Shown: piece by piece, positions 12,100 through 24,111 of the stretch
Layout: the number at the start of each line of letters is the position of its first letter
How positions within the stretch are numbered: position 1 is the stretch's first letter
DNA from: Euwallacea fornicatus
Lineage: Eukaryota; Arthropoda; Insecta; Coleoptera; Curculionidae
Reading direction: 5' to 3'
Length of the DNA: 64,000 nucleotides
Assembly: GCF_040115645.1 (NCBI RefSeq)
Contig: NC_089560.1
Span: 3,410,001-3,474,000, forward strand
Made by a program: the position numbers and the translations under genes
The notes under the pieces: model-generated
The model's database searches: none
The model's input: only the letters and a program-made list of their open reading frames with translations
Told to the model about the DNA's origin: nothing

Positions 12100-13581
12100 A
12101 AATGCGCTTTTATACTCTTTGTGAGAATTCAAGTTAAAACCTACAGAGACCTATCGCATGCATTACTTTTCCGTTTAGTCCTGTAAAATTGTTATTATTC
12201 TAAAGGAAATAGACGAATAAAATTGAATAAAAAAATATATATTCATAAATAACATGATATTTCCTAATTGTTTTGAGTAGTGCAGGATGAAAAAATATAT
12301 AAAAAAAATTTGTCCTTATCATTTTTATCTGCAACCAGCTTCCATTTTACTCCCCCCACGCAAGCCTGCTCCTGCTTCTTTTATCTGCCGTTTTACATTG
12401 CTGTTGGTCGCACACACATATGATAGAAGATCTATGTCGCGTGATATATGTAATTCGCTAAAAATAATGTGTAATCTCAAAGGGGTCAGTTTAATAACTT
12501 AAACAGGGTCACCGTTTGGCACTACTACCGACCAGTAATCCGAGAAGAGATGCATTTATCTGAGGCAAACAATGGGCATTGCCTTGACCTTCTGCATGTA
12601 TCACCTGTTAACGGGCACGTTTAATATCGGAATTAATCCGAAAATTGCTGATGTGAAAAACTTTTGGGGCCGATTACTTAATGGTTGTAGTGATTCGGCA
12701 AAGAGTTAGCGAAATTGTTTGAAACTACGCCCGATTTCTGTTTAGTTTTTTGGTAAGCGATGAAATGGTGCAGTCGAACGAGCGCCCCAGCAGATTTACA
12801 AGTATCCGCAGAAGAGTCTTTGTCGAGCGAAAAAAACGGCTCAAATATGGTAGAAAAATCCACTCTTTGCCCGATAAATCGCTCAAAAAATTAGCCAAAA
12901 CGGCGCGTTTCGCAGACCCTTTTGCGAGCTCATATTTGAGAAATCCATTGCAGAATTTTTACGAAAAAATAATATTCTGAGTCTATTTTTCCCAATACCA
13001 CTGACAAATCAATGACGTAGTTTGTATGATATTGTTTAAAAAATGTACGGTGTGATCGTTTTATTTTGATAACATTTCAGTTAGCGATAACTTTTTTGTT
13101 TTTAATTATATCAGTACACGGCAAAGCTCTTCTCTATGAGCTCTTCATAAATTTTTCACAAATTTAGAATTGCTATAATTGTCAAATTTTGACATTTGTC
13201 GACTTAACTTGAATTTCTCTAAACGAAACGTCCTGTATATTTTCTAATTTTCGTATCCCAGGAAAAATTCTAAACATATTTTATGTAACACTTGGTATGT
13301 CGGAAATGCGAGCTGGAAAATATGATGAAAAATTGACCGAAAATGTTTCGAGTATTTTTGCGAGCGCTTTACATCATGTATCATACGGTATTAAGCCAAG
13401 CAGAACAGGTTACTTGTGGAGGCGAAATCTTCTTTAGTGGGTCACCTTTGCCGCTATTAATAATAAACTAGTTCTGCTTACCAGTTTTGAAAACGAGAGT
13501 TTGGAATCTCTCGGTTTCTGGGTATTTCGCAAGTTAAGAGCGATATTGTGTCTAATAAAAATGCAGTTTTAGTGGATCGAG
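12100..13581. other. gene-poor interval
   Basis: No convincing gene. A plus-strand ORF at 12750-12980 is basic and unrecognised, and probably chance. A stray ACGTCCTGTATATTTTC at about 13228 resembles the end of the TACAGGG-type elements, without a partner. Confidence 0.3.
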
Positions 13582-14465
13582 TACAGGGTGTTTGGAAAAG
13601 TGAGTGCCAAACCTAAATATGTGAAAGTAGAGCCAAAAATAGTAAAGAAAATCCTATAAACATTTGTCTGATGGAGCACCGTGCCTGAGATATGGCTCTC
13701 CAAAGGGGTTCTATCATTTGGATATTTTTAGAATCATTTTCTTTCTGATTAAGACAATGGAAGGAAAATTGTAGATAACAATCAAACCATAAGGGTCTTT
13801 AACTATCATAAGTTTCATCAAAATCGATGATACGTAAGTATGGTTTTCTAACTACCGTCAACAGAAAATTTTCGAATATTTTTTATGCATTTGAATTATC
13901 AAGAAAATAATATTATTTTTTAACGAATTAGGGTTTTTTGAAGAAAAAATTTGTCTCCTTTTTTTCGAATTCGAGACAGTTTAGCCAGAAATAATTATTT
14001 ATAAAATAATATATGACTCAGAACGGCAACATTTTTTTAACATTTTCATATAGGAACCATCTTTTTTGGTGACAGTTTCAATGCAGTAATTGTCCCCTCC
14101 TGCAATGGAAACGGTCTGCGAGGTGAAAGAGAGCTACGAACATACCTGCAAAGTGGCAAATTCGGATACCAAAAGGAAAGAGTAAAGGAAATAAATTTGC
14201 ATATTAAATTTCAGATTATAATTTTGAATTAAAAAAAGCATAAAAAGCATATAAGTCACAATTACTACAATGAAATTGTCACCATTACCTGAAACTCTCA
14301 CCGAGATAGATGGTTATTATGTGAAAATGTTAATAATTAATGGGACTCTTTTGGAGGGCCACATCTCAGTAATGGTACTCTGTCGAATCAATGTTTATAG
14401 GACGTTTTTTTATTATTTTTGGCTCTATTTTCACATCCTTTATTAACTTTTACAAACACCCTACA
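13582..14465. repeat. foldback element, family A, copy 1
   Basis: The left arm starts TACAGGGTGTTTGGAAAAG. The right arm ends as the reverse complement of TGTAGGGTGTTTGTAAAAG. The arms then correspond block by block: AGAGCCAAAAATAGTAAAG against AGAGCCAAAAATAATAAAA, CCTATAAACATT, and GAGATATGGCTCTCCAAA against GAGATGTGGCCCTCCAAA. About 880 bases in all with an AT-rich centre. No coding part was recognised. Confidence 0.85.
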
Positions 14466-14855
14466 TAACACCAAAAAAGAAGCAATATTCACCGATGCAA
14501 AAATACGTTAATTTTCCTCAAATTTGGAATCAAACAAATTGCCACAAATACTAAAAAAAAGACGTGATGATATTTATGAATGGACTAAAGGTGTCAAGGG
14601 CAATAACCAACAATGCCTCTTGATAAATCACTTTTTGCTCCCCACTGTAGTATATCCCGTCTATGCGATGCGAAGAACGCTCGTTCATGGTTAGTCATAC
14701 TGCGACACCACCATGGTTTGCACCTGGAGGTGAAAGTGATGTTAAAACTACGATTTGCTTAAGTTAAAGCTATTCAGTGTTTTATTTACTTTAATCAGCA
14801 TTTAGTGATTATTATCCATTAGTGTCAACATTTTTTGTACGCGTAGACCGTGGAT

Positions 14856-17800
14856 ATGGGCGCATCAAGCATGGACGGTTGTGGGAACTTCATGAAGTAT
14901 TCCCTCTTTGTGGTGAACTTCATCATATTTGTAAGTACATGCTCCAATGGATTATTGATTATTTTAAACGCGCTGTGGAGGGTTAAATTCGTCAGGTTTG
15001 TAACACTGGGTCTAGTTATACTGGGCATGCATGGTAGGTAGGTAGGTATCGTTTTGTTATACCTGTTTCTGGGTATTCGCAGAAACATTTCGAAGAGAAA
15101 TAATGATCCTGCTTGGGAACCAATTTGGTGTCCCTAGGAAAGTTTTTAGGATCCACTGTGTATTTGTAGGTAAGTGTGTCGGAAGGGGGTATTCTCCTAG
15201 AGGGTGCTGAGGTGTCAAGCACCACCCGCCATCTCTTGAATTCTGGCTCTTTAACCTGAATATGGCTTTAATAATTTTTAATTTTGACCCTTCCTATCTC
15301 AGACCTTGATTTCCTTTATTTATTATTTAACAGTGTCTACTGACGCACACTCAAACGATAAATTAGAGTTATTTATTGCTTTAATCGACATGTGATTTTC
15401 CTTACCGAAAATAAAGGTGCGACCTTAACCAATTTTATTTGTAAATATCGATTGAATTTTTATAATTTATATGCAAGATCACGTGCAATTGCCATATGTA
15501 CGAACTAATTAGAATTAAACAGCAATGATTATTTGCACAAGGTCTTCCAACTAAAACTTGCCCCCCCCCCCCTCTCCCCCCCATCATGATCTAGAATTCT
15601 AATCTAGATTTCTAAGGGAAACGAACTCATCTGTAAAATTCAACCCCTAAAATTCACCCTTGAGTGTGTCACAACAACCCTTTCAAAAATTTTAAACGGC
15701 ACAAGAGGTCATGTGACACTTCAAATTAAAGGTTTTTTTTTACTGTTTGAGCTGTTTGTGAGCACAAAACTGAAAACGGATCAATTTCTTATCAAAAAAC
15801 AAGATTTTTCATCGTTTACGTACTATTTAATTCAGTTTGTAATGCATTTTGGACGCGATCTCCAGTTACACACGTCTAAAATGAATCGATAGATTTTGAT
15901 TCGCATTACATCATTGAAAGTAGCTTTAAAAGACCTTCAATTTGAGGTGTCACATGATCCATCGTGCCATTCACACTTTTCGGAGGGGCCGCAGTGGCAC
16001 AAACAGAAGTGAAGTTTGGAGGTTGAATTTTATACAAATAGTCGCCCCCCTCAAAAACTGTTTCGACGCATTTTGGGAATTTTCCGAAAAGTCCTTATTT
16101 TCCGAGATTGATGGGGAGCCAGGGTTGCGGTGAAGGCCCTGTATTCGGTTGAACGGGACAATATCATTTTTAGTGCGCAGATTCTACTCTTGATATGTTT
16201 ATGAGCGATTTAAGTAAAAGAAGTGGTCGCATGTGTGGGTAAGTTCTCAACAAGCGGAAATTAAATTATGGCCCTAGTTAAGCGATTAAAGTTTTATCAG
16301 TTATGAGGGTTTGCTGAGTCATTATTGTCCATTTTGGGCTGCAGGACCAAATAACTACTTAGTAATTTTTTAATAGGCTTTTCTACTTAAATTGGGGTTA
16401 TTCGGGTAATTTCATCGAAGGGGATTCGGCTGCAGGTACTGGACGTGTTTGTCTTAGCAAGTCCGGCGCTCTGGGCGAAATTTTTAATCACTTCCCCCCT
16501 GCTCCCACGACAAATTGCCGACAACGATAGTCCACACCCCAACATCGCCCCCCCCGTAAGGTCGGTACTGTCTGCAAGCATACGAATTTCTATCAATTAT
16601 TCGCGAATTAATATCTATAATAGTCCACTAATCACCATGACATAATAGTAAATTTCTACTTTCCGCCTTAGGACATCAGAAAGTGAAAGAAATGGAAATT
16701 AATCTCTATAACAGCTTGAACGTTTATTCAACAATGAAGGCCTTCTGGCCATAATTTGTGCTGTGTTGGAGAAATAAACAGCTGCCTTAAGCGATTTCTA
16801 TTAGGTGCCCGGATATTCCGTTTTTGCAAGTGTTTCGTGGTCAATTTGTTCCTTAATGAGGAGGAATTTCACTGCTTCAGTGAAAATATTGCAGTGATAA
16901 ATATAAATGTCCTTGAACAAACGAGCCGGTCTGAGTGCGAGTGGTACCAAAATCCATTCGTTATCAGCGAAAAAAATCTAAAAAAGGGCGCTGCACATAG
17001 GCGTAACAAAGGGGTATATTGAACACACACACAAGAACCATGTCGACTTATTCGTTGTTGGTCAATATTATTGTGAATAAAAACAGGGCTACTTTGTCAC
17101 TATTACTGTTTTGATTTGAAAAATAAGAGATAATGCACGGCGACTTAACTTTTTTTCGGCAGATGTGCAACGATTTCGTTAAACACGAACACATAAAACC
17201 TGAAATCTCTAAGACAGTTTAAAATCGGATCATTAGTTACGTGACATTTTGCATTGGAAATGAACTATACAGGGTGTTATTTATGCAAGTGGTCAAACTC
17301 CACGGGATGATTCTTTGAGCGATTCTAAGATGAAAAGTTTATAAAAACCGGTAGGTCCAATAATGCTTTGGTTTCGAGATACAGGGTCAAACTGAAAAAA
17401 ATATCGTTAAAAAAACTCCAAAATGACAAAAAGACGCATACTAATACAACGGTGAAAGTTGGTGACAGTTTTTACTGTAGTACAAAAGAATCTTTTAAGT
17501 TAGAAATTGTTTGACTCTTTTTGCTAGTGTTGCGCACAGGTCTAACGCTGGAAATTGAAGAAAAATCAAACAAGTTTTTCTTGTTTGATTTTCTTACAAC
17601 TACACGTAAGTAAACGGTTCGAAACTTTTTGGTAAAAAGACATTTAACAAGTTACACAAAACTTAAAATAGCTGCTCGAAACGTGCTTCTGCAACTTTAA
17701 TGAACGCTTTAACTTGTCTTACTGTCGGTTGTTGAACACATGGAAATATTCTTGGCGTATATCTTATCTGATTACATGAATTTCATATCCGTCGAACTAA

Positions 17801-19946
17801 TTCTTCTTCAGTGTTCACCGGAGTTTTATATTAAAATTTGAACGGAACGAAGGACTTTACATGCCCTCAAAGGAAAAAATCCAACGGATTTAAATCCGGT
17901 GACCTAGGTGGCCACGACAGTGTTCAGAGCGAACGGAATATAAGTTAAAAAAGTCAGTGGTGCATAAATAAGAATAACAACCGTAAATAACGCTGCAAAA
18001 TTCCATCAAAATTGGTTAAAGAATTATTATTTTTATGTAAAAAACGATTTTTTTTAAAGAAAAGTTTGACACTCTGTACCTTGCAAACGAAGCATTACCG
18101 GACCTATGTTTATATAAGCTTTTCGTCTTAGAATGACTCAATCACCCCTTGAAATTTAGCCCCGTACTTAACTAACACTCTGTATAAAAATTGAAATAAC
18201 TTGTACTGAGACGAGTTTCTAAACTCCAGAATATTCGTTTAGCGGAAGACGAATATTTTATGGAAATCAATCTAAACCGTTGTCCTATCTACCTAAAGAT
18301 TAACAACCTAAACCTGAATTACTACGAACATTTCCAGCGAAATGAATTGCGATAGTGAATGGAGGTTTGAGAACATTTTTTAAACCTGTGTAATGAAGGG
18401 AAATCTGTATTCTTACGTGGCATTCTAGATTGGGGGCTGTATAGCTACAGGCCTGGGTATTTGGGTCTTGGTTGACAAATCCTTCGCCAATGAGCTGCTG
18501 GGCACCAACTTATACACAGGATCTGCCTACGTCCTTGTAATAACTGGCATCGCAGTGGTCTTCATATCCTGCTTAGGATGTCTGGGGTCAGTCAAAGAAG
18601 TGCGCTGCATGCTGGTGATAGTAAGTTAAAGCAGCTTTTATACAGGATATTTCTTAAGTACGATCCGTAAATCGAGGACACGGTTTCTTACGGCAGTTAA
18701 AGAGAAAAAGTTGCTATAAACATGTAGCCGAAAACGCTTATATTCCAAGATACAGGGTGTTGATAAGTAAACAATGTAGTATATTATTTAAAAGAAAATA
18801 AATTTGCTGATTAATAGCAGCGTTTTTAGTATGAAGCCAATGCGTATGATGAAACGATGGGGATTGGGGTTTTATCGGAAGATGGCCATTTTCAATATTT
18901 GTTTCGACTTTGTATCGAAACTGATTATTTCTATAACTGTTTTTAGTTGCCAGCTGTTTTTCAAAGAATAGGTTAATACTAGGCCAAAAACTCATAAGAC
19001 TTTATTTTTAATGTCAGGACAATGTGAAAATAATAAAAATGTAAAAAAACCATTGGCGTTCTACACTGCATGACGAAAACGCCGTCCGACTCACGCCTCA
19101 CTACGCCATTGGTGGCAGACAAAAATTGATTTTACACTAAAAATTCAGCTCTTTACTAATGCATAACTGCAAAATATTAAGAACTTGCCACTGACCCTTC
19201 CAAGTTTATTTCAAATAATTGTATACGTTTTTTAATTTTCAACACCCTGTATCTCGGAATCTAAGCGTTGCCGGCCACATGTTTATAGGAACTTTTTTTC
19301 TTTAGGTACCACAAGAAATTGTATTCTGAAGTACGGACCGTATTCAGGAAACACCGTGTATAATGTTTTTTCAATGCATCTTATCTCAGTACTTCACAAC
19401 GCTTTTCCTGATATTTGTCACAATGCTCATTGGTGGCATAATCGGATACGTCTTCCGTGCCAAAGTAGAGAAGACAATTCGTCTCGGAATGGAGAGATCC
19501 ATGAGCGACTACGGAGTGTACCGGTCTATAACTGAGGCGTGGGATGAGACGCAAATAAGATTGAGTTGCTGTGGTGTTTACGATTATTTAGTGAGTCATT
19601 GCCTGCGAAGCTTTAAAAATGGTTATTGTTAAAATTTAAATGCCAACAAGGACTGGAGAGATAGGATTCCTGATTCGTGCTGCAAGAGGAACTCAAACGG
19701 AAAGCTGATCAATTGCAGGCAAATTGAGGTCAAGAACGAGTTTACCATCCACATGAACGGGTGCCTAAATGTCACCAAGGAGTATGTGAGGAGGCATGCC
19801 ACCATCATTGGCACAGTTGGGATTATTGTTGCATGCATTTTGGTGAGGAACGCCCCAAAATGTCTTGTAGGACGGTTTTTACTTGATGACTTTTCCAGTT
19901 GCTGGGAATGATTTTTTCCTGTGCCCTCTTCAAGCTGATCAAATGA
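14856..19946 (+). CDS. tetraspanin
   Basis: Five exons: 14856-14930, 18429-18620, 19390-19590, 19651-19842 and 19899-19946 (stop TGA). All introns are phase 0; 235 residues. Four membrane segments are visible: YSLFVVNFIIF joined to IGGCIATGLGIWVLV, AYVLVITGIAVVFISC, FTTLFLIFVTMLIGGIIGYVF and TIIGTVGIIVACIL joined to LLGMIFSCALF. The large extracellular loop has CCG (RLSCCGVYDYL), then PDSCC, then two single cysteines, a six-cysteine loop. An in-frame TAG just before the ATG fixes the start; a second Met five codons later is possible. The acceptor at 19649-19650 (CAACAAG) lacks a pyrimidine tract but is the only one that keeps frame. Tetraspanins organise membrane microdomains and partner proteins. 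The subfamily is not assigned. Confidence 0.92.
15559..15586 (+). repeat. C-rich homopolymer tract
   Basis: Twelve or more consecutive C, then CTCTCCCCCCC. It is unusual in this AT-rich sequence and likely length-variable or error-prone. Confidence 0.8.
17266..18186. repeat. foldback element, family B, copy 1
   Basis: The left end TACAGGGTGTTATTTATGC faces a right end whose reverse complement reads TACAGAGTGTTAGTTAAGT. Both arms share ATTCTAAGATGAAAAG or its match, CCGGTAGGTCCAATAATGCTT, and a second internal TACAGGGTCAAACT. An internal minus-strand transposase remnant lies at about 17635-17925. Confidence 0.85.
17635..17925 (-). pseudogene. DDE transposase 3' fragment inside foldback B1
   Basis: The minus strand reads SWPPRSPDLNPLDFFL, then a stop, then GHVKS. 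It continues with TPVNTEEELVRRI-like, QIRYTPRIFPCVQQ and a terminal EARFEQL-like segment after frame adjustment. This is the conserved catalytic and C-terminal part of an IS630/mariner-type insect transposase. It is inactivated by stops and has no N-terminal half. Confidence 0.75.
18640..19362. repeat. foldback element, family C, filling tetraspanin intron 2
   Basis: The left arm runs from TATACAGGATATTTC to an internal GATACAGGGTGTTG near 18760. The right arm runs from CAACACCCTGTATC near 19240 to ACCGTGTATA. Arms match in blocks such as CTATAAACATGTAGCCG against CTATAAACATGTGGCCG and AACGCTTA. The intron is 18621-19389, so the element leaves only about 20 and 27 bases at its ends. Confidence 0.85.
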
Positions 19947-22900
19947 GTCTCGTCAATTATTGTAAATAAGAACCGCTGTATTATTTTGTTGTATATAGAC
20001 CGAATTTTAGATAAGGCTTAATTTTTATTAGTTTATACCTTTACATGGAAATCAGACGACTTTACTAAACACTGTTTTATTAATTCGAAATAATAATACA
20101 ACAATATAAATTACAATTGCCTGGAAAACAATACTGCAACAAACAATAAAACATCTAAGTATATATTTTTTTCACTTAATACAATTATCGATAATTTGCT
20201 TATTAAAACAAAGGGTTTAGTGGTATTTAAGGAGACATATAGAACCCATACAAGTTACATTGTAAAAATACGCTGCTGCAACCGGACAAGAATCGCTCTT
20301 ACGTTTTTGATCTCTTCACGTCCATAGGAGAATAATTTGTAATTTGAAATACACGAATAAAGTACTCGAATAATAATTTAAGACGAAAGTTACAGCGACA
20401 CTTATTGTTGGAAACGATAATCGAATCTACGATATAACAAACTTACCGGTATCGCCCCATGGACGCTTTATTTCTATTATATTTTGTTATGCTAGAGTTT
20501 ATAATACATAAATGCTTCGGGTTTAAATAGAATAATATATTAATGGTAAACACGTATATCACAAGAAAAAAACTGCTCCAAAAATATATTTTGAACTGTC
20601 CTGAAGCCAAACAAATAAATAAATAAATAGAATTCTACACGGAAAATCAAATTATCCCTGATTTTTCGTCGCCGAATGAGGACAAAATTGTTTATTGCTC
20701 CAGTTACTATTATTTATCAAAGAAAATACTTACGAAAATGGTCCCTTACCAGTAAAGTGATATTGCTAAAACCATGTAGGATCTAGTAATTGATATAGTT
20801 TCATAAGAATAGTTTAGTGCTTCTTCCGGACTGATACAACGAAACTATGAGGCAACAACCAAAACGTGCTCTTATCACAGAAAACCGACAATAAAACTAC
20901 ATTTGCGCCACATATGAAAGCCCCTACCGCAACTAAAGGTACTTTATACCGATTAAAATACTCACGCGAAGCGAAGCCACTTTACACGCTATCCAGTCTG
21001 TATGTTGCGCTATTTATGTAACACTATTTACACTAGAATAATAATTACAAATCCTTGGAAAGAAGGTTTTTTTAAATAGAATACACAGAATAAATTTTAA
21101 TTGTTGGTGTTGCAACTTGCCTTACTCACAATATACTAAATCAGTGTATAAGCCGTCAAGTACGAAAACAAATGCACGTCAAAAATTTCATTGCCAACCC
21201 TCACGTTCAAAATGGTACAAAATTTCAATGAGGAACTCGTCTCTGGGTATCAGGTACTAATTACATGTAGTACTTGGACCTAGAGGCAATCTGCCCGCTA
21301 ACGTTTAAGTAAAATAATTGAACTTAACATGAACGTAAATAATGGAAACGTTAACAGCAATATGTTGGCAACAGACTGCGGTGTCGCCAAATTTTCGTCC
21401 CTTTTCACATTGCGGCTTCGCCATTCCGCCATTTTATTTTGACCTGACGGTCGCCTTTACTTAAATAATATCAAATTTTTCGTCGTTTTTTAAATCAGAA
21501 TTCTCGTTTTACTAGTGATTTCTTTACCGTAAACTCTCCTTTTAAAAGCAAAGCCTAGTGCGAAAACACACCAGGCTTATTATTAGTATTTTTTGATATG
21601 TCCAAATAAAGGAGAGTGTATCTTCCTTAATAGAGCAACGAGAAAGGACCAATAACGGTCCATTGTTGCCACTGAGTGCCATCGCAGAAAAAAGTTTATC
21701 ATTTTTATTAATTTTCGTAAATTCTATATTGAATAAGAAATATTAAATTAATCGTGCATCCGGCAATGCCGCCGAATTTCAGTATTATGACGTGCATGGG
21801 TTTTGGTACTGACTAACTTATGCATGTAAATGGACAGTCTAAAGTTATGTATTAGCTTGCTTTTTGTGGTCCTATGAATCGTTTGGACGTACGAATATTA
21901 TTTCTTTGTCAGGGCCAATAATGCTGCAGTAAGTACATATTCCTAAGGTTTCTCGGTGATAATTAGTTCAATTTCAAGTTAAAGCTGCTAAAAGGTGATA
22001 CAGTCTCAAGATGTAGATGATTTAATCGAGAAATACTCTCTTTGCTTCTTGCCGTCAAAAGATGAAACGGAAATCGAATTAATTTACAAAATTGGATTTT
22101 TCTTGAGGACCGTGGATCCTCCTTTTCAGCCATAAGGTTCAATGCATAAAAATGCTCAGAGAATAAAAAAAATTGGTGTATTTCTTGAAAGGATAGTAGC
22201 CACCTTCAGCGGGGTGAATAGTTGTATAACTATTCGTAATTCGTGTTGATCAATGTGCCACTCTTTAGGTACATTTCAATGGCAGCTCACGTCCTTCCTC
22301 TTACCAATTTAAAACTGTTTACATTTAGCGGCCATTCGGTTATCAGCTGTCAATATCGGAACGATAGTGCAGCATTGAGATAATTTACTCTTTTTCACGT
22401 TCCAAGACTACAATAATTATGATATCATTAGATTCAATTAAACTACCGCAATGGAAATTTGTAAAAGTGGAACGTTGTGTTTTTCTAAAAATGGTAATGA
22501 CGTTATCACACATTTTCCTTCCTGAAAAAATACAAACTCTACTGGTAAAGCAATCAGGCAGGTTTTCAAGTGGCAGATTTGATGACAAACTAGCCCGGAA
22601 ATGATTCCCAAATGTAATTTAAGTACCATTCGCATAGAATAAATAATCATTAATTATATGGTGATAAGTTAATTATTGACCTGTAAATCCTCCCTCCTAT
22701 GTCCGAAATATCAATAGAGTCCTTTTTATTTTCATTTTTGATATCAACTTTAACTAAGCATGAGTTTATTAATAATTTGACATTTTTTTTTGCATTTAAA
22801 TTTTAATTTTTAAAGCAAAACGAGACTTAAAGTAATATTAAAGGACAAAAATGTTGTATTTGTAGTTGCTCTATCGGAAAAAAAAATGGAATTTGCAGGA

Positions 22901-24111
22901 ATCTACTGGACGTTAATATTTTTCTGTAAAATTCCAACAGACCAGCCGCGTGGTCATGATACTAACGTGCCTGTCATTCTGTTCCTTAACGAATGAGATA
23001 AAGAAAAATATGAAAATATGGAAAAGATTCAGTGTTTTAACTAGTTTTAAGAGTACCCTAATGACAAAGATGTCACGTGATTTTACTGTAAAATTCAAAG
23101 TACCTAATCAAATTTAAATTTTGTTTGTTTCAAACTGCTATTGGTGGTTTTTACCTCCCACGATGAATGGATTGATTTCGCATCTATACAATCGTATTGT
23201 GATTGATACTGAGAGTGAACCATATGATTATTTACACGCACGAAGAAGGAAATGCATAATTCTTGTGATGTGCTATAGGATGATCACGCGAGAGGAGTAA
23301 TATTGTGCAATATTGCCAAATTTTGAGTGGCTTCCGATATATTTCGTAAAAGATGGAAATGTAATTTCATTCCAGTAAGGTAGAAAATCATTTTTGACTC
23401 ATCGCATATAATGAAAAAACGTGCAAGAAAACACGGCTTCCAAGATTGTATTTTAAAAATGAGTAGTTAAAGAGTTGCATGGACATAACTGATACGCAAA
23501 CTGGTAGGCAGCAAAATGCTGTGAAACTTCACGATTTAAACTTTTTTCTTTTACAAATATATTACAAAATAGAAGAGATAAAATTTTGTCAATTATCGTC
23601 TCAAAATTTGGCAAGATTGTAGGGGTTTCTTCTGGATGAGCCCAGTTTCTCCCCAATGAGTTCCAGGAAAGGCGACGTTTTGCTAACTTAACTGAACTGG
23701 TAAATTTTATACACCTACACACAATGCAGAAAATAAGGGGACTATGAGAAGATCTATGAACTTTAACGGCACCTCTATGCAGTCCGGATTCTACCTTCAA
23801 AAATACAAAAAAACGTTAGGAATAATTCATTACTGCACCTGTTTAAATGCATTTCTTCCGAAATCAACTTGGCGAAATGTCAATTTTCCGAAGAAATGCA
23901 TCGTTCAACAAATAAACAAAGTTTAAGTGGAACTTTTCCGCTCAACGCTGGTCTGTCTCACTAAAGACCCATCCAAACTCGGTCTGTGCATCATTAATCT
24001 AGAGTGACTAGTTGACGATTCATCCTCGCAAGTGGAGGCGCTGTTCAAGTGAAGCGCCCTGCAGATGCCATGTCGTAGGGACGTGGACAATTTGGACAGA
24101 GATCCGCTCTG
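19947..24111. other. intergenic between tetraspanin and GRAF 3' ends
   Basis: The genes converge here. AATAAA at 20145-20150, about 200 bases past the tetraspanin stop, is a likely polyadenylation signal. An AAAT tandem run lies near 20620. ORFs at 22385-22650 and 23453-23800 show no recognisable family. The right part may be GRAF 3' UTR. I see no further gene. Confidence 0.45.

Larger units (their letters stand above)
14931..18428 (+). other. tetraspanin intron 1 (3.5 kb)
   Basis: The intron holds a C-run (about 15560-15585), short unrecognised ORFs, and a foldback element at its 3' part (17266-18186). It separates the two halves of membrane segment one. Confidence 0.7.

Noticed and set aside
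22385..23800. Overlapping ORFs on both strands, including a 115-codon minus-strand frame
   Set aside because: No motif, splice context or resemblance to any family. Composition is like the surrounding intergenic DNA.
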